Shown here: one piece after another, positions 18,126-26,918 of the stretch
Layout: every line of letters starts with the position of its first letter
Position numbering within the stretch: the first letter of the stretch is position 1
NCBI RefSeq assembly: GCF_000495255.1
Contig: NZ_AVAO01000001.1
Location: 95,522 to 159,521, forward strand
Direction: 5' to 3'
Length of the DNA: 64,000 nt
Source of the DNA: Candidatus Phytoplasma tritici
GTDB taxonomy: Bacteria; Bacillota_I; Bacilli_A; Acholeplasmatales; Acholeplasmataceae
Notes under the pieces: model-generated
Seen by the model: only the letters and a program-made list of their open reading frames with translations
Databases searched by the model: none
Told to the model about the DNA's origin: nothing
Translations under genes and position numbers: made by a program

Positions 18126-18713
18126 GTGAAACAAAAAGATATTGTTATTTTTCCAACCGATACAGTTTATGGTATGGGCGCTAAATTATATGATAAAAAA
18201 GGACTCAACTACATTTATCAAATTAAAAAAAGACCTTTAAATAAAAGTATTGTTGTTTTATGTTCATCTTTACAACAAGCAAAAGAATTGGTCCAATTTA
18301 ATCCTCAAAGCCTTAAATTAGCTCTGCATTTTTGGCCAGGTCCTTTAACTTTGATTCTGCATACCACTTTGAAATATTTTTCTAAAACAAAGGAAAAAAC
18401 TTTAGGAGTAAGAATGCCCAACCATCCTTTAGCTTTGGAAATTTTAAAAAAAAATGGTCCTTTAAAGACCACTTCTGTTAACCAAAGCAATCATCCTCCA
18501 CTAAATGATTACCAAACTATTTTTAATATTTATCACAATAAAGTGGCTTTAATTTATAAAAACTATCATCCGATTTTAAAAATATCTTCCACTATTGTTG
18601 ATCTAACCACTTTTCAACCAGTTATTTTAAGGCAAGGAACAATTACTCAAGAAGAAATTTCACAAATCTTAAAACCTTTATGGACATCAAAAAATTGCAA
18701 GTTATGTGCCTAA
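18126..18713 (+). CDS. tsaC: Threonylcarbamoyl-AMP synthase (YrdC/Sua5 family)
   Basis: 195 residues, single YrdC domain. IVIFPTDTVYGMGAKLYD at the start, YQIKKRPLNKSIVVLC (the K-R-P-x-x-K-P substrate motif), FWPGPLTLIL and LGVRMPNHPLA are characteristic. It makes threonylcarbamoyl-AMP from threonine, bicarbonate and ATP for t6A37 in tRNAs reading ANN codons. The start is GTG at 18126, set by AAAGGAA from the last tandem-repeat copy. Convergent with holA, nine bases apart. Confidence 0.92.
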   Translation: MKQKDIVIFPTDTVYGMGAKLYDKKGLNYIYQIKKRPLNKSIVVLCSSLQQAKELVQFNPQSLKLALHFWPGPLTLILHTTLKYFSKTKEKTLGVRMPNHPLALEILKKNGPLKTTSVNQSNHPPLNDYQTIFNIYHNKVALIYKNYHPILKISSTIVDLTTFQPVILRQGTITQEEISQILKPLWTSKNCKLCA

Positions 18714-18721
18714 TTTTAAAA

Positions 18722-19693
18722 TTACAAAAAAACATTTTGCTTACCCAATAAAAACATTTCCAAACCAATATCTTTATTTACAAAACCCGCTTTAATTTTA
18801 TATTCTAATTCTATTAAATCTAAAAACAGTGCATTTAATTTTGGTGTTTCAATCAATTTTGCTTCTTTCATTAAAAAAAATAATTTTCCTTGTGAAATTG
18901 ATAAAACTTTTTGCACTTCTTCTAGGTTGTTTTTTTGTTGCAACAATTCTTTTACCAATAACAATTCTTTAATTTTATGAGTTAATCGATTTATAACATG
19001 AAAAGCATTGATTTTTTGCATTTTCAAGGTTTGATAAATTTGATAAGCATCAATATAATTTTGTTTTAAAAAAAGATTAATTAACCCAAAAATATTGTCA
19101 TTTTTATTAAAAGAATTGATTTTTTGTACCAATTGCCAAGTTATATTTTTATCATTTGATTGACATAATTTGATTTTTGTTATTTCTTGATGCAACAAAT
19201 AAAGATTATGGTTAGTTTTGCTCACCAATTCTTGGATAGCTTTTGTATCAATTTTAAAACCATCTTTTTGAAAAACATCAATGATATAGTTAAAAAAATC
19301 TTTTTTTTCTAAACTTTTTGTCGTTTTGCAAAGACAATGTTTTTCCCAAATTTTTTGAACTTCAGATGTTTTAGTTGTTTTTTCTGCAAAAAAATATAAA
19401 TCTAAATTGTTGTAAGGATTTTGTAAATAAGAAATTAAAAAAGCTATTTCTTGAGGTTTTTTTTGAAATAAGATTTCACTGTGATCCACCAAAACTACTT
19501 TTTTCCATATGTTTTCAATCAAAGAAGTGGTTTGCAGTTCTTTTTTCAGTTCTGTTAAAAGATCTTTTTGCATACAATAATAAACTACATCTAATTGTTG
19601 TTGTTTGCAAACATTAATTATTTTTTTTATTTTTTTTTCTAGAAAAAACCTTTGTTTTCCCCAAATTAAATGTATGTTATTTTTTTTTTCCAA
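18722..19693 (-). CDS. holA: DNA polymerase III delta subunit
   Basis: 323 residues, close to the usual 330-340. The N-terminus NIHLIWGKQRFFLEKKIKKI matches HolA (Y-L-x-x-G-x-E-x-F-L-x-x-x), and the C-terminal collar ends in LIELEYKIKAGFVNKDIGLE (family E-x-D-x-x-x-K-x-G). Delta opens the beta clamp as part of the clamp loader. The Walker A site is absent, as is normal for delta. The start is TTG at 19693 with GAGG eight bases upstream. Expressed against the flanking plus-strand genes. Confidence 0.85.
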   Translation of the reverse strand: MEKKNNIHLIWGKQRFFLEKKIKKIINVCKQQQLDVVYYCMQKDLLTELKKELQTTSLIENIWKKVVLVDHSEILFQKKPQEIAFLISYLQNPYNNLDLYFFAEKTTKTSEVQKIWEKHCLCKTTKSLEKKDFFNYIIDVFQKDGFKIDTKAIQELVSKTNHNLYLLHQEITKIKLCQSNDKNITWQLVQKINSFNKNDNIFGLINLFLKQNYIDAYQIYQTLKMQKINAFHVINRLTHKIKELLLVKELLQQKNNLEEVQKVLSISQGKLFFLMKEAKLIETPKLNALFLDLIELEYKIKAGFVNKDIGLEMFLLGKQNVFL

Positions 19694-19949
19694 ATTAAAA
19701 CCTCATTTTGTCCTTTTTATTATTAATTAATTATTTGTTTTTAATGTTTTGTAAAAGATCTAATTCAACATTATTATCACTATCACTATTGTTATTTTAT
19801 CAAAAAAATATTATTATAAAACGATATCACAAAATATAAAACAACAAATAATAATAATTTGCTATAATAATATTTGTAAACAACCTTCAAAAACCTAACT
19901 ATCCAAAAAATTATAGACAAAAGTAAAAAAAGAAAAGGAAAAAGCAAAA

Positions 19950-20540
19950 ATGATTAAAAAAGCCACTTTTGTGCGTAGTATTGTTAATTTTAAAGATATT
20001 CCTTTAAAAAAACAACCCGAAATTGTTTTGATGGGTAGAAGCAACGTTGGCAAAAGCACTTTCATCAATGTTTTAACTCAAAGAAAAAAATTAGCTAAAA
20101 TTTCTCAAACGCCTGGCAAAACAATCACCCTAAATTACTATGATATTAACGAATCTTTTTATTTGATCGATACTCCTGGCTACGGTTATACTAAAAAAAG
20201 TAAAAAAATTCAAAAACAGTTATTACCGATGATTATTTCTTTTTTAGAACAAACTTCTCATCTCAAATTCATCTTTCAGCTAATTGATTTTAAAGTGGGT
20301 GCTACCAAAGAAGACGATAGAATCCATCAAGCCCTTTTGCAAGTGGGTTTTGAGGTGGTCTTATTATTTGTTAAAAAAGATAAAGTTAAAAAAAATCTTG
20401 TGCCCAAACAATTAAAAATACTTGTTAATCACTTTTCCCAGATTAAATATTTCTTTTTGATTTCGTCAAAACAACAAGAAGGGTTAGAAGAATTAAAACT
20501 TTTTTTAAATCAATTAATGTATCCAAATACCAATAATTAA
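19950..20540 (+). CDS. engB: Ribosome-assembly GTPase EngB (YsxC)
   Basis: 196 residues. G1 GRSNVGKSTFIN, G3 DTPGYGY, G4 region LFVKKDKV and G5 ISSKQQ are in order; sequence between G1 and G3 (AKISQTPGKTITLNYY) is typical of this group. It helps late assembly of the large subunit. The normal G4 is T-K-x-D; here K-K-D-K, a common mollicute-style variation but worth noting. AAAGGAA precedes the ATG. Confidence 0.93.
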   Translation: MIKKATFVRSIVNFKDIPLKKQPEIVLMGRSNVGKSTFINVLTQRKKLAKISQTPGKTITLNYYDINESFYLIDTPGYGYTKKSKKIQKQLLPMIISFLEQTSHLKFIFQLIDFKVGATKEDDRIHQALLQVGFEVVLLFVKKDKVKKNLVPKQLKILVNHFSQIKYFFLISSKQQEGLEELKLFLNQLMYPNTNN

Positions 20541-20697
20541 AATTTGGTTTTTCCAAATTTTTCATTTTGCAAAAAAAATGTAATTTTTTTATTTCCTTCA
20601 ATCCGATTAAACATTTTCAAAATTTTCAAAATCCAAAAAAACTTTTAAAACTTAAAAACTTCAACCCTAAAAAAGAAAATAGAAAGAAGCTAACTTT

Positions 20698-23346
20698 ATG
20701 CAAACTAAATATGATTTTAAAAAAGTAGAACATCAAAGATACCAACAATGGTTAGAAAAAAAATATTTTTGTTCCAATCCAAACCCCACTAAAAAAACTT
20801 TTACTGTTGTAATTCCGCCTCCCAATGTAACAGGAAAACTTCATTTGGGACACGCTTGGAATAACACTATTCAAGACATTATTATAAGATTTAAAAAAAT
20901 GCAAGGCTTTGATGTGCTCTTTTTGCCTGGGATGGATCATGCAGGAATTGCCACTCAAAATAAAATCAAAGAACAATTAAAACAAGAAGGGCTTTTGAAC
21001 AAAAATTTAAACAAAGAAACTTTTTTAAAATACGCATGGCAGTGGAAAAAAAAACATGCCCAAAATATTAGGCAACAATGGCAAGTTTTAGGGCTTCATC
21101 TGGATTATAATTTTGAAAAATTTACCCTTGATCCTGATTTGAGTCAAACAGTTCAAGAAGTTTTTGTTAAATTATACCAACAAAAATTAATTTACAGAGA
21201 TTATAAAATTATTAATTGGGACCCAGAAACTAAAACAGCCCTTTCTAATGTAGAAGTAAATTACCATGAAACTGAAGGAAAATTATATTATATTAAATAT
21301 TTTTTGGTTGATTTTTCAACTAATTCCAATTTGTCTAATGGCTCTTTTGCTCCTTCTTTTTTAGAAATTGCAACCACTCGCCCTGAAACGATGTTTGCCG
21401 ACCAAGCTTTAATTGTAAATCCTAACGATTCTAGATATCAATCTTTTATTGGCAAAAAAGTTTTTATTCCTGATACTAAAATTCAAATTCCTGTTATTAG
21501 CGATAATTACGTAGATATGAATTTTGGTACAGGGGTTGTAAAAGTGACGCCTGGACACGATATTAATGATTTTGAATTAGCTAAAAGACACCAATTAAAA
21601 GCTTTATTATGTATGAATGAAGATGGCACTATGAACGACCTAGCTTTGCAATATCAAGGATTAGACCGTTTTACTTGTCGTCAAAAATTAGTTCAGACTC
21701 TTAAACAAAAAGGATTTTTCACAAAAACCGAAAACCACCTTCATAAAGTGGGATATTCAAGTATTTCTGATTCCATCATTGAACCACGTCTTTCTTTACA
21801 ATGGTTTTTAAAAACCAAAGCCATCGCCCAAACTGCTTTAAAAACGAACAAAATCAATTTTTTTCCGCTTCGTTTTGAAAATATTTTTAATAATTGGCTC
21901 CAAAATATCGAAGACTGGTGTATTTCGCGTCAATTATGGTGGGGTCATCAAATTCCTGCTTGGCACAAAGGACAAGAAATTAAGGTTCAAATAGAAAGTC
22001 CTGGTCTAGAATGGAGCCTTGATTGTGATGTTTTGGATACTTGGTTTTCTTCTGCTTTGTGGCCTTTTAGTACTTTGGGATGGCCTAATTGCAACACTCC
22101 TTTATTTCAAAACCACTTTCCTACTGATGTTTTGGTAACAGGCTATGACATTTTGACTTTTTGGGTATCAAAAATGGTTTTTCAAAGTATTTTATTAACC
22201 CACAAAGACCCTTTTAAAGATGTTTTGTTACATGGTTTAGTAAGAGATAACAAAGGGCAAAAAATGTCTAAATCAAAAGGTAACGGTATTGATCCTTTGG
22301 AAGTTGTTGCCAAATATGGTACTGATGCTCTTAGATGGTTTTTAACTACTAACGCTGCTCCTGGATCTGATTTATTCTATGATGAAACTAAAGTTGCTTC
22401 ATCTTGGAATTTTATTAATAAATTATGGAATATTAGTCGTTTTGTAAAATTAAACACCAACACCCTAGACACCGATTTTGATATCAATCTTTTGTCTTTG
22501 CCCCAAAAAGCTCTTTTAACGCAATTGCATTTAGCAACTCAAAAATTAACAACTTTATATCAAAAATATGAATTAAAAGAAATTGGAAAAATTTTATATC
22601 AATTTGTTTGGGAATATTTTGCTAATTGGCATTTAGAATTTGCCAAACATGATTTAGATAAAAAAAACTCCAATTTAACAAACTTACACAATAGTCAAAA
22701 ATTTTTAGTTTATGTGATGAAATACATTTTGCAACTTTTACATCCTTTTATTCCTTTTGTAACTGATGCTCTTTATGAAAATTTTGAAAACAAAACTAAC
22801 ATTACACAAACTACTTTGCAAAAAACTTCTTATTGTAATTTAGATGCCTTAGATGATTTTGAAAATCTTAAAAAATTAATTATTAAAACACGTCATTTAA
22901 AACGAGAATCCAATATCAATTGTAAATTAAATTTAGAATTAGAAGTTATATCTAAATCTTCAACACCCCTCAAAGATTTTGTAAGTTTGCAAAAAGCTTT
23001 AGAAAAATTTTTCAAAACTTTACAAATTAAAATTACTAATAAAGTTAACAATTCCAAAAAAACTATTTGGTTAATTGAAAAAAATTTAAGTCTTTATATT
23101 GACCGCAAAACTCTCAATGAACTTAATGAAACTAAATTTGAAAGTAATTTTTTACAACAAAAAAATACCCTTCTTAAAGAAATTAAAAGAAGTGAGACCA
23201 TTTTAAATAATCAATCCTTCTTACAAAAAGCCGCAAGTTCCAAAATTGAAATTGAAAAAAAGAAATATGAAAGTTATTGCAAGCAATATCAAAAATTGTT
23301 AGAAAATAAAAACAATTCTAATCCGCTAAATTCAAACAAAAAATAA
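20698..23346 (+). CDS. valS: Valyl-tRNA synthetase
   Basis: 882 residues. Class I signature PPPNVTGKLHLGHAWN (HIGH variant HLGH), editing domain with ATTRPETMFADQA, KMSKSKGNGIDP, anticodon domain and a C-terminal coiled coil rich in K, E and N (last ~70 residues). It charges tRNA-Val and edits misactivated threonine. Preceded by ~150 bases with several AAAA-TTTT-rich stretches but no T-box that I can recognise. Confidence 0.97.
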   Translation: MQTKYDFKKVEHQRYQQWLEKKYFCSNPNPTKKTFTVVIPPPNVTGKLHLGHAWNNTIQDIIIRFKKMQGFDVLFLPGMDHAGIATQNKIKEQLKQEGLLNKNLNKETFLKYAWQWKKKHAQNIRQQWQVLGLHLDYNFEKFTLDPDLSQTVQEVFVKLYQQKLIYRDYKIINWDPETKTALSNVEVNYHETEGKLYYIKYFLVDFSTNSNLSNGSFAPSFLEIATTRPETMFADQALIVNPNDSRYQSFIGKKVFIPDTKIQIPVISDNYVDMNFGTGVVKVTPGHDINDFELAKRHQLKALLCMNEDGTMNDLALQYQGLDRFTCRQKLVQTLKQKGFFTKTENHLHKVGYSSISDSIIEPRLSLQWFLKTKAIAQTALKTNKINFFPLRFENIFNNWLQNIEDWCISRQLWWGHQIPAWHKGQEIKVQIESPGLEWSLDCDVLDTWFSSALWPFSTLGWPNCNTPLFQNHFPTDVLVTGYDILTFWVSKMVFQSILLTHKDPFKDVLLHGLVRDNKGQKMSKSKGNGIDPLEVVAKYGTDALRWFLTTNAAPGSDLFYDETKVASSWNFINKLWNISRFVKLNTNTLDTDFDINLLSLPQKALLTQLHLATQKLTTLYQKYELKEIGKILYQFVWEYFANWHLEFAKHDLDKKNSNLTNLHNSQKFLVYVMKYILQLLHPFIPFVTDALYENFENKTNITQTTLQKTSYCNLDALDDFENLKKLIIKTRHLKRESNINCKLNLELEVISKSSTPLKDFVSLQKALEKFFKTLQIKITNKVNNSKKTIWLIEKNLSLYIDRKTLNELNETKFESNFLQQKNTLLKEIKRSETILNNQSFLQKAASSKIEIEKKKYESYCKQYQKLLENKNNSNPLNSNKK

Positions 23347-23472
23347 AAAATTTAAATAAAACTATAAATAATTTAAGTTTTGAAATTAAAAAAAACATTG
23401 CAAACAAAATCGCAAAAAAACTAACCAACTAATATTTTCCAAATCCAAACAATTCATTAAAGGAACTAACCA

Positions 23473-24031
23473 ATGTCAAAAGACGATTATATTAAAAAAA
23501 CTGTTACTATAGGACTGAGCGCTGCTATTTTTTTTGTTTTAAGTTGTTTTGCCTCTATTCCTTTAGGGTTTAATGTAAGTATTGAGACTTCATCCGCTTT
23601 TTTAGCTTTCATTGCTGTTGCTTTTGGTCCTTCGGTTGGTTTTTATGTAGGACTTATAGGACACACCATTAAAGATTTTATTTTGTTTGGAAATGTTTCT
23701 TGGAATTGGGTTTTATGCTCTGCTCTTATTGGATTTATTTACGGGTTACCACATAGAATAATTGATCTTAAATATCAAGTATTTACAAAGAAAAAAATTG
23801 TTTATTTTTGGCTTTATCAGGTTGCTTGTAATTTTATAATTTGGGGGGGGGGTTGCTCCTCAAAGTGATTTATTGATTTACGGACAACCACCTAAACTAG
23901 TTTATTTACAAAGTTTTTTGATAGTAATTTCTAATATTTTAGCTTATAGTATAGTAGGAATTAAATTAATGTCTATGTATTCTTGTCATTACACTAAAAA
24001 AGCTACTTTAATTAAAATTAATAATTCTTAA
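23473..24031 (+). pseudogene. ECF transporter substrate-binding (S) component, UPF0397-like, off-frame at a G10 tract
   Basis: The first 127 codons read a multi-helix membrane protein: LSAAIFFVLSCFASIPLGFN, then FIAVAFGPSVGFYVGLIGH, KDFILFGNVSWNWV and IIWGG. A run of ten G at 23843-23852 then shifts the frame to an early TGA (product 131 residues). With nine G the frame would continue WGGVAPQSDLLIYGQP and end at 24031, giving ~185 residues, the normal size for UPF0397. The tail beyond the tract has no other lesion. The family is the S component of a vitamin-type ECF importer; substrate unknown. ATPase and EcfT genes follow. Good SD AAAGGAA at the start. Either a fresh mutation, a sequencing error or a phase-variable switch. 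Confidence 0.8.
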
Positions 24032-24137
24032 ATATTTTTAAACATCTTTAATCATGTGCTTTTTGTTTATAAAACCACAACAAACCACTAATCTATTTAT
24101 TAGTTTTTTTCATTTTATAATTTCAAAGAGGAACTTT

Positions 24138-25904
24138 ATGCCAAAACCATTAATCATTTTTAAAGATTTTAGTTTTCAATATTATAGCCAACAAACTCCT
24201 ACTCTAAATCAAATCAATTTAACTATTTATGAAGGACAAAAAGTTTTGATTGTGGGCAAAAATGGTAGCGGCAAATCTACTTTTTTAAAATGTATTAATG
24301 GTTTGATTCCTCATAGTTATCAAGGAAAAATTACAGGGACCGCTATTATTAAGGATAAAGTTTTAACACAAACAAATATTTTTGATCTATCTTTGGATGT
24401 GGGTACCATTATGCAAGATACAGATAATCAATTTGTAGGTTTAACAGTAGCAGAAGATATAGCTTTTGCCTTGGAAAACGACGCTTTGCCTCAAAGTAAA
24501 ATATATCAAAAAGTAAATATGTGGGCACAAGATTTAGGATTGAAATCCTTTTTAGATTACAAACCGCAAGAACTTTCCGAAGGTCACAATAAATTAGCAT
24601 CGATAGCAGGAGTTTTAATTTATAATCCTTCTATTTTGTTATTTGATGAATCTCTATCCAATCTTGATATTGTTTCAAGAGCCAAAATGACTGCCTTAAT
24701 AAAAAATATTCATCAAAAATACCATTCGACTATTTTAGTTATCGAACATTATTTAGAAGATATTTTAGATGATTCTTTTGATAGGATAATAGTATTTGAA
24801 GATGGAAAGATTATTTATGACAATTCTCCCCAAAAATTAATTTTAGAAAATGTTTTAAATAAACAAGGTATTCAAGAACCAACTTATATTAGTGCTTTAA
24901 AAAAGATTGGTGTTAATTTGGAACGCCTTTCCCATTTATTAAATTTGCCTTCTTTGCAATCCTCGGATTTTTCTCAATATTTTTCCAATCAATTAATAAA
25001 TTTAAAAAAATGTTCTATTTATCAAAATGCCACAACTCAATTATTGCCTTCCTTTTCCAAACAATTTGCACCTTTTTGCCCAATTTTGCAATTACAAAAC
25101 ATTTCTTATCACTATGAATCCAAACAACCCAATATTTTAAATGACATTTCTTTTGATTTATTTCCAGGAGAAATGATTAGTATTTTTGGTAAAAATGGTA
25201 GTGGTAAATCTACTTTAGCCAAAATTATTTGTGGTTTTTGTACTCCTCAAACAGGAACTATTTTATTAAATAATCAAAATATTTCATGTTTATCTTTACA
25301 ACAAAGATCAGAAAAAATTGGTTTTGTCATGCAAAATCCCCATCATATGATTTCCCAAAAAAATGTTTTTGAAGAAGTAGCATTGGGTCTTTTAGGTAAA
25401 AAACTTTCATTAACTAAAATCAAAACCAAAGTGCACGCCATTTTGAAAAATTGTAATTTGGACAGTTTTGCTAACTGGCCTATTTCTGCTCTTAGTTTCG
25501 GACAAAAAAAAAGACTTACCATTGCTTCTATTTTAGTAATGCAACCACAAATTCTTATTTTGGATGAACCTACAATAGGACAAGATTTAAAACATCACGC
25601 ACAAATTATGACTTTTTTACAAAAGTTAAATAATAAAGGGATTACCATTGTAATTATTACTCATGATGTGTCTTTAATGCTTAATTATACTCAAAGAACT
25701 TTGGTTTTGGAACAAGGAAAAATTATTGCAAATACTAATCCTTTAAAAATTTTTACAGATATGTCTTTAATGCAAAAAACTTCTCTCAATCCGATTAGTT
25801 TGATTGTTCTTATCAATAAATTGCCATTTACATTAGAACAAAAAAACGTTTTGTTAACTCAAATGTTGGCTTTTTTAAAGGAGGATTATTGTTATGGCAA
25901 ATAG
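24138..25904 (+). CDS. ECF transporter ATPase, two ABC domains in one chain (YkoD-like)
   Basis: 588 residues from ATG 24138, which has AGAGGA upstream; the reading frame extends further up but without a ribosome site. The N-half has Walker A VGKNGSGKST, an unusual signature LSEGHNKLA, and Walker B ILLFDESLSNLD. The C-half has Walker A FGKNGSGKST, signature LSFGQKKRLT and Walker B ILILDEPTIGQD. This replaces the usual EcfA1/EcfA2 pair. Together with EcfT and an S component it energises vitamin or nucleoside-precursor uptake. It overlaps ecfT by eleven bases. Confidence 0.92.
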   Translation: MPKPLIIFKDFSFQYYSQQTPTLNQINLTIYEGQKVLIVGKNGSGKSTFLKCINGLIPHSYQGKITGTAIIKDKVLTQTNIFDLSLDVGTIMQDTDNQFVGLTVAEDIAFALENDALPQSKIYQKVNMWAQDLGLKSFLDYKPQELSEGHNKLASIAGVLIYNPSILLFDESLSNLDIVSRAKMTALIKNIHQKYHSTILVIEHYLEDILDDSFDRIIVFEDGKIIYDNSPQKLILENVLNKQGIQEPTYISALKKIGVNLERLSHLLNLPSLQSSDFSQYFSNQLINLKKCSIYQNATTQLLPSFSKQFAPFCPILQLQNISYHYESKQPNILNDISFDLFPGEMISIFGKNGSGKSTLAKIICGFCTPQTGTILLNNQNISCLSLQQRSEKIGFVMQNPHHMISQKNVFEEVALGLLGKKLSLTKIKTKVHAILKNCNLDSFANWPISALSFGQKKRLTIASILVMQPQILILDEPTIGQDLKHHAQIMTFLQKLNNKGITIVIITHDVSLMLNYTQRTLVLEQGKIIANTNPLKIFTDMSLMQKTSLNPISLIVLINKLPFTLEQKNVLLTQMLAFLKEDYCYGK

Positions 25905-26742
25905 TATGTTGCAATATTTACCACATAATAATTTCATTTATAAAATCCAAGGAGCAACTAAGTTATTGTTTTTAATTTCGGTATCAATTGTTTGTATGAT
26001 GGTATATCATGTATGGTTTTTGTTAGGGCTTGCCCTTTTGTCTTTGTTTTTTTTTTGGTGTGCTCAAATTAAATGGCAGCAAGTGGCGTTTGTAGTTAAA
26101 GGAACTTTCTTTTTTTTGTTTTTAAACAATATTATTATTATTATTTGTTTTAGAAATTACGGTACTAAAATATATAACTCCAAAACTCCCATTACTTTAT
26201 TTTATAATCTTTTAACCCAAGAACAATTGTTTTATCAATTTAATGTATTGTTAAAATATTGTTGTATCATTCCTTTATTTTTAATCTTTATTATAACTAC
26301 TAATCCAAGTCAATTAGCTGCTAGTTTAAATAAATTAGGTGTTAGTTATAAAATTAGTTATGCTTTTGCTCTTACTATTCGCTATATTCCTGAAATTCAA
26401 AAAGATTTTAAAAATATTTCTCTCAATCAACAAGTACGAGGTATTAAAGTTGTTAAAAAAACTAATTTTGTAGCTCGTATTATTGCAGATATTAAAAGAA
26501 TTACCCTTATTATTCCTCCTTTGATTTTTTTTAATTTAGATAAAATTGATATAATTACTAATGCTATGAAATTGAGGCGTTTTGGTAAATATAAAAAAAG
26601 AACTTGGTATTATGAAAAATCTTTTAGTATTCTTGATTTATTTACTTTTTTATTAGGGTTGGCACTCTTTTTGCTTGGTGTGTGGATTTTGTGCCATTAT
26701 GATAGGTTTTATTATCCTTTTTCCAAAAATACTTTTTGTTGA
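25894..26742 (+). CDS. ecfT: ECF transporter transmembrane component EcfT
   Basis: 282 residues with about six membrane helices. Coupling-helix motif VRGIKVV (family A-x-x-x-R-G) and a basic cytoplasmic segment FVARIIADIKRITL are visible. It links the S component with the ATPase. Very strong AAAGGAGG ribosome site inside the end of the ATPase gene. Last gene of the operon; a terminator stands 115 bases on. Confidence 0.9.
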   Translation: MANSMLQYLPHNNFIYKIQGATKLLFLISVSIVCMMVYHVWFLLGLALLSLFFFWCAQIKWQQVAFVVKGTFFFLFLNNIIIIICFRNYGTKIYNSKTPITLFYNLLTQEQLFYQFNVLLKYCCIIPLFLIFIITTNPSQLAASLNKLGVSYKISYAFALTIRYIPEIQKDFKNISLNQQVRGIKVVKKTNFVARIIADIKRITLIIPPLIFFNLDKIDIITNAMKLRRFGKYKKRTWYYEKSFSILDLFTFLLGLALFLLGVWILCHYDRFYYPFSKNTFC

Positions 26743-26855
26743 TAATAGTATTGCCAAAATTTCAACATTAAACAATTAAATATTTTTAAAAATATTTTAT
26801 AATTAGTTCAATGGTTGGGATGAAGTTAGTTTAAAATAAAAACAAGATATTAAGA

Positions 26856-26884
26856 TAAAAAGAGACTTTTTAAGTCTCTTTTTT
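26856..26884 (+). terminator. Bidirectional terminator between ecfT and the protease gene
   Basis: AGAGACTT (26861-26868) pairs with AAGTCTCT (26872-26879), flanked by A-run and T-run, so it can serve the converging ecfT and protease genes alike. Confidence 0.75.
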
Positions 26885-26918
26885 GTTTATTTGGTTCTAA
26901 TTATAAAGTAAAAAAATA

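Noticed and set aside
17946-18134. Minus-strand ORF over the ten-base repeat
   Set aside because: A periodic translation of the repeat (YLYLSLFIF units) with no ribosome site.
24054-24137. Longer N-terminus of the ECF ATPase
   Set aside because: No ribosome site; the ATG at 24138 has AGAGGA and fits family length.
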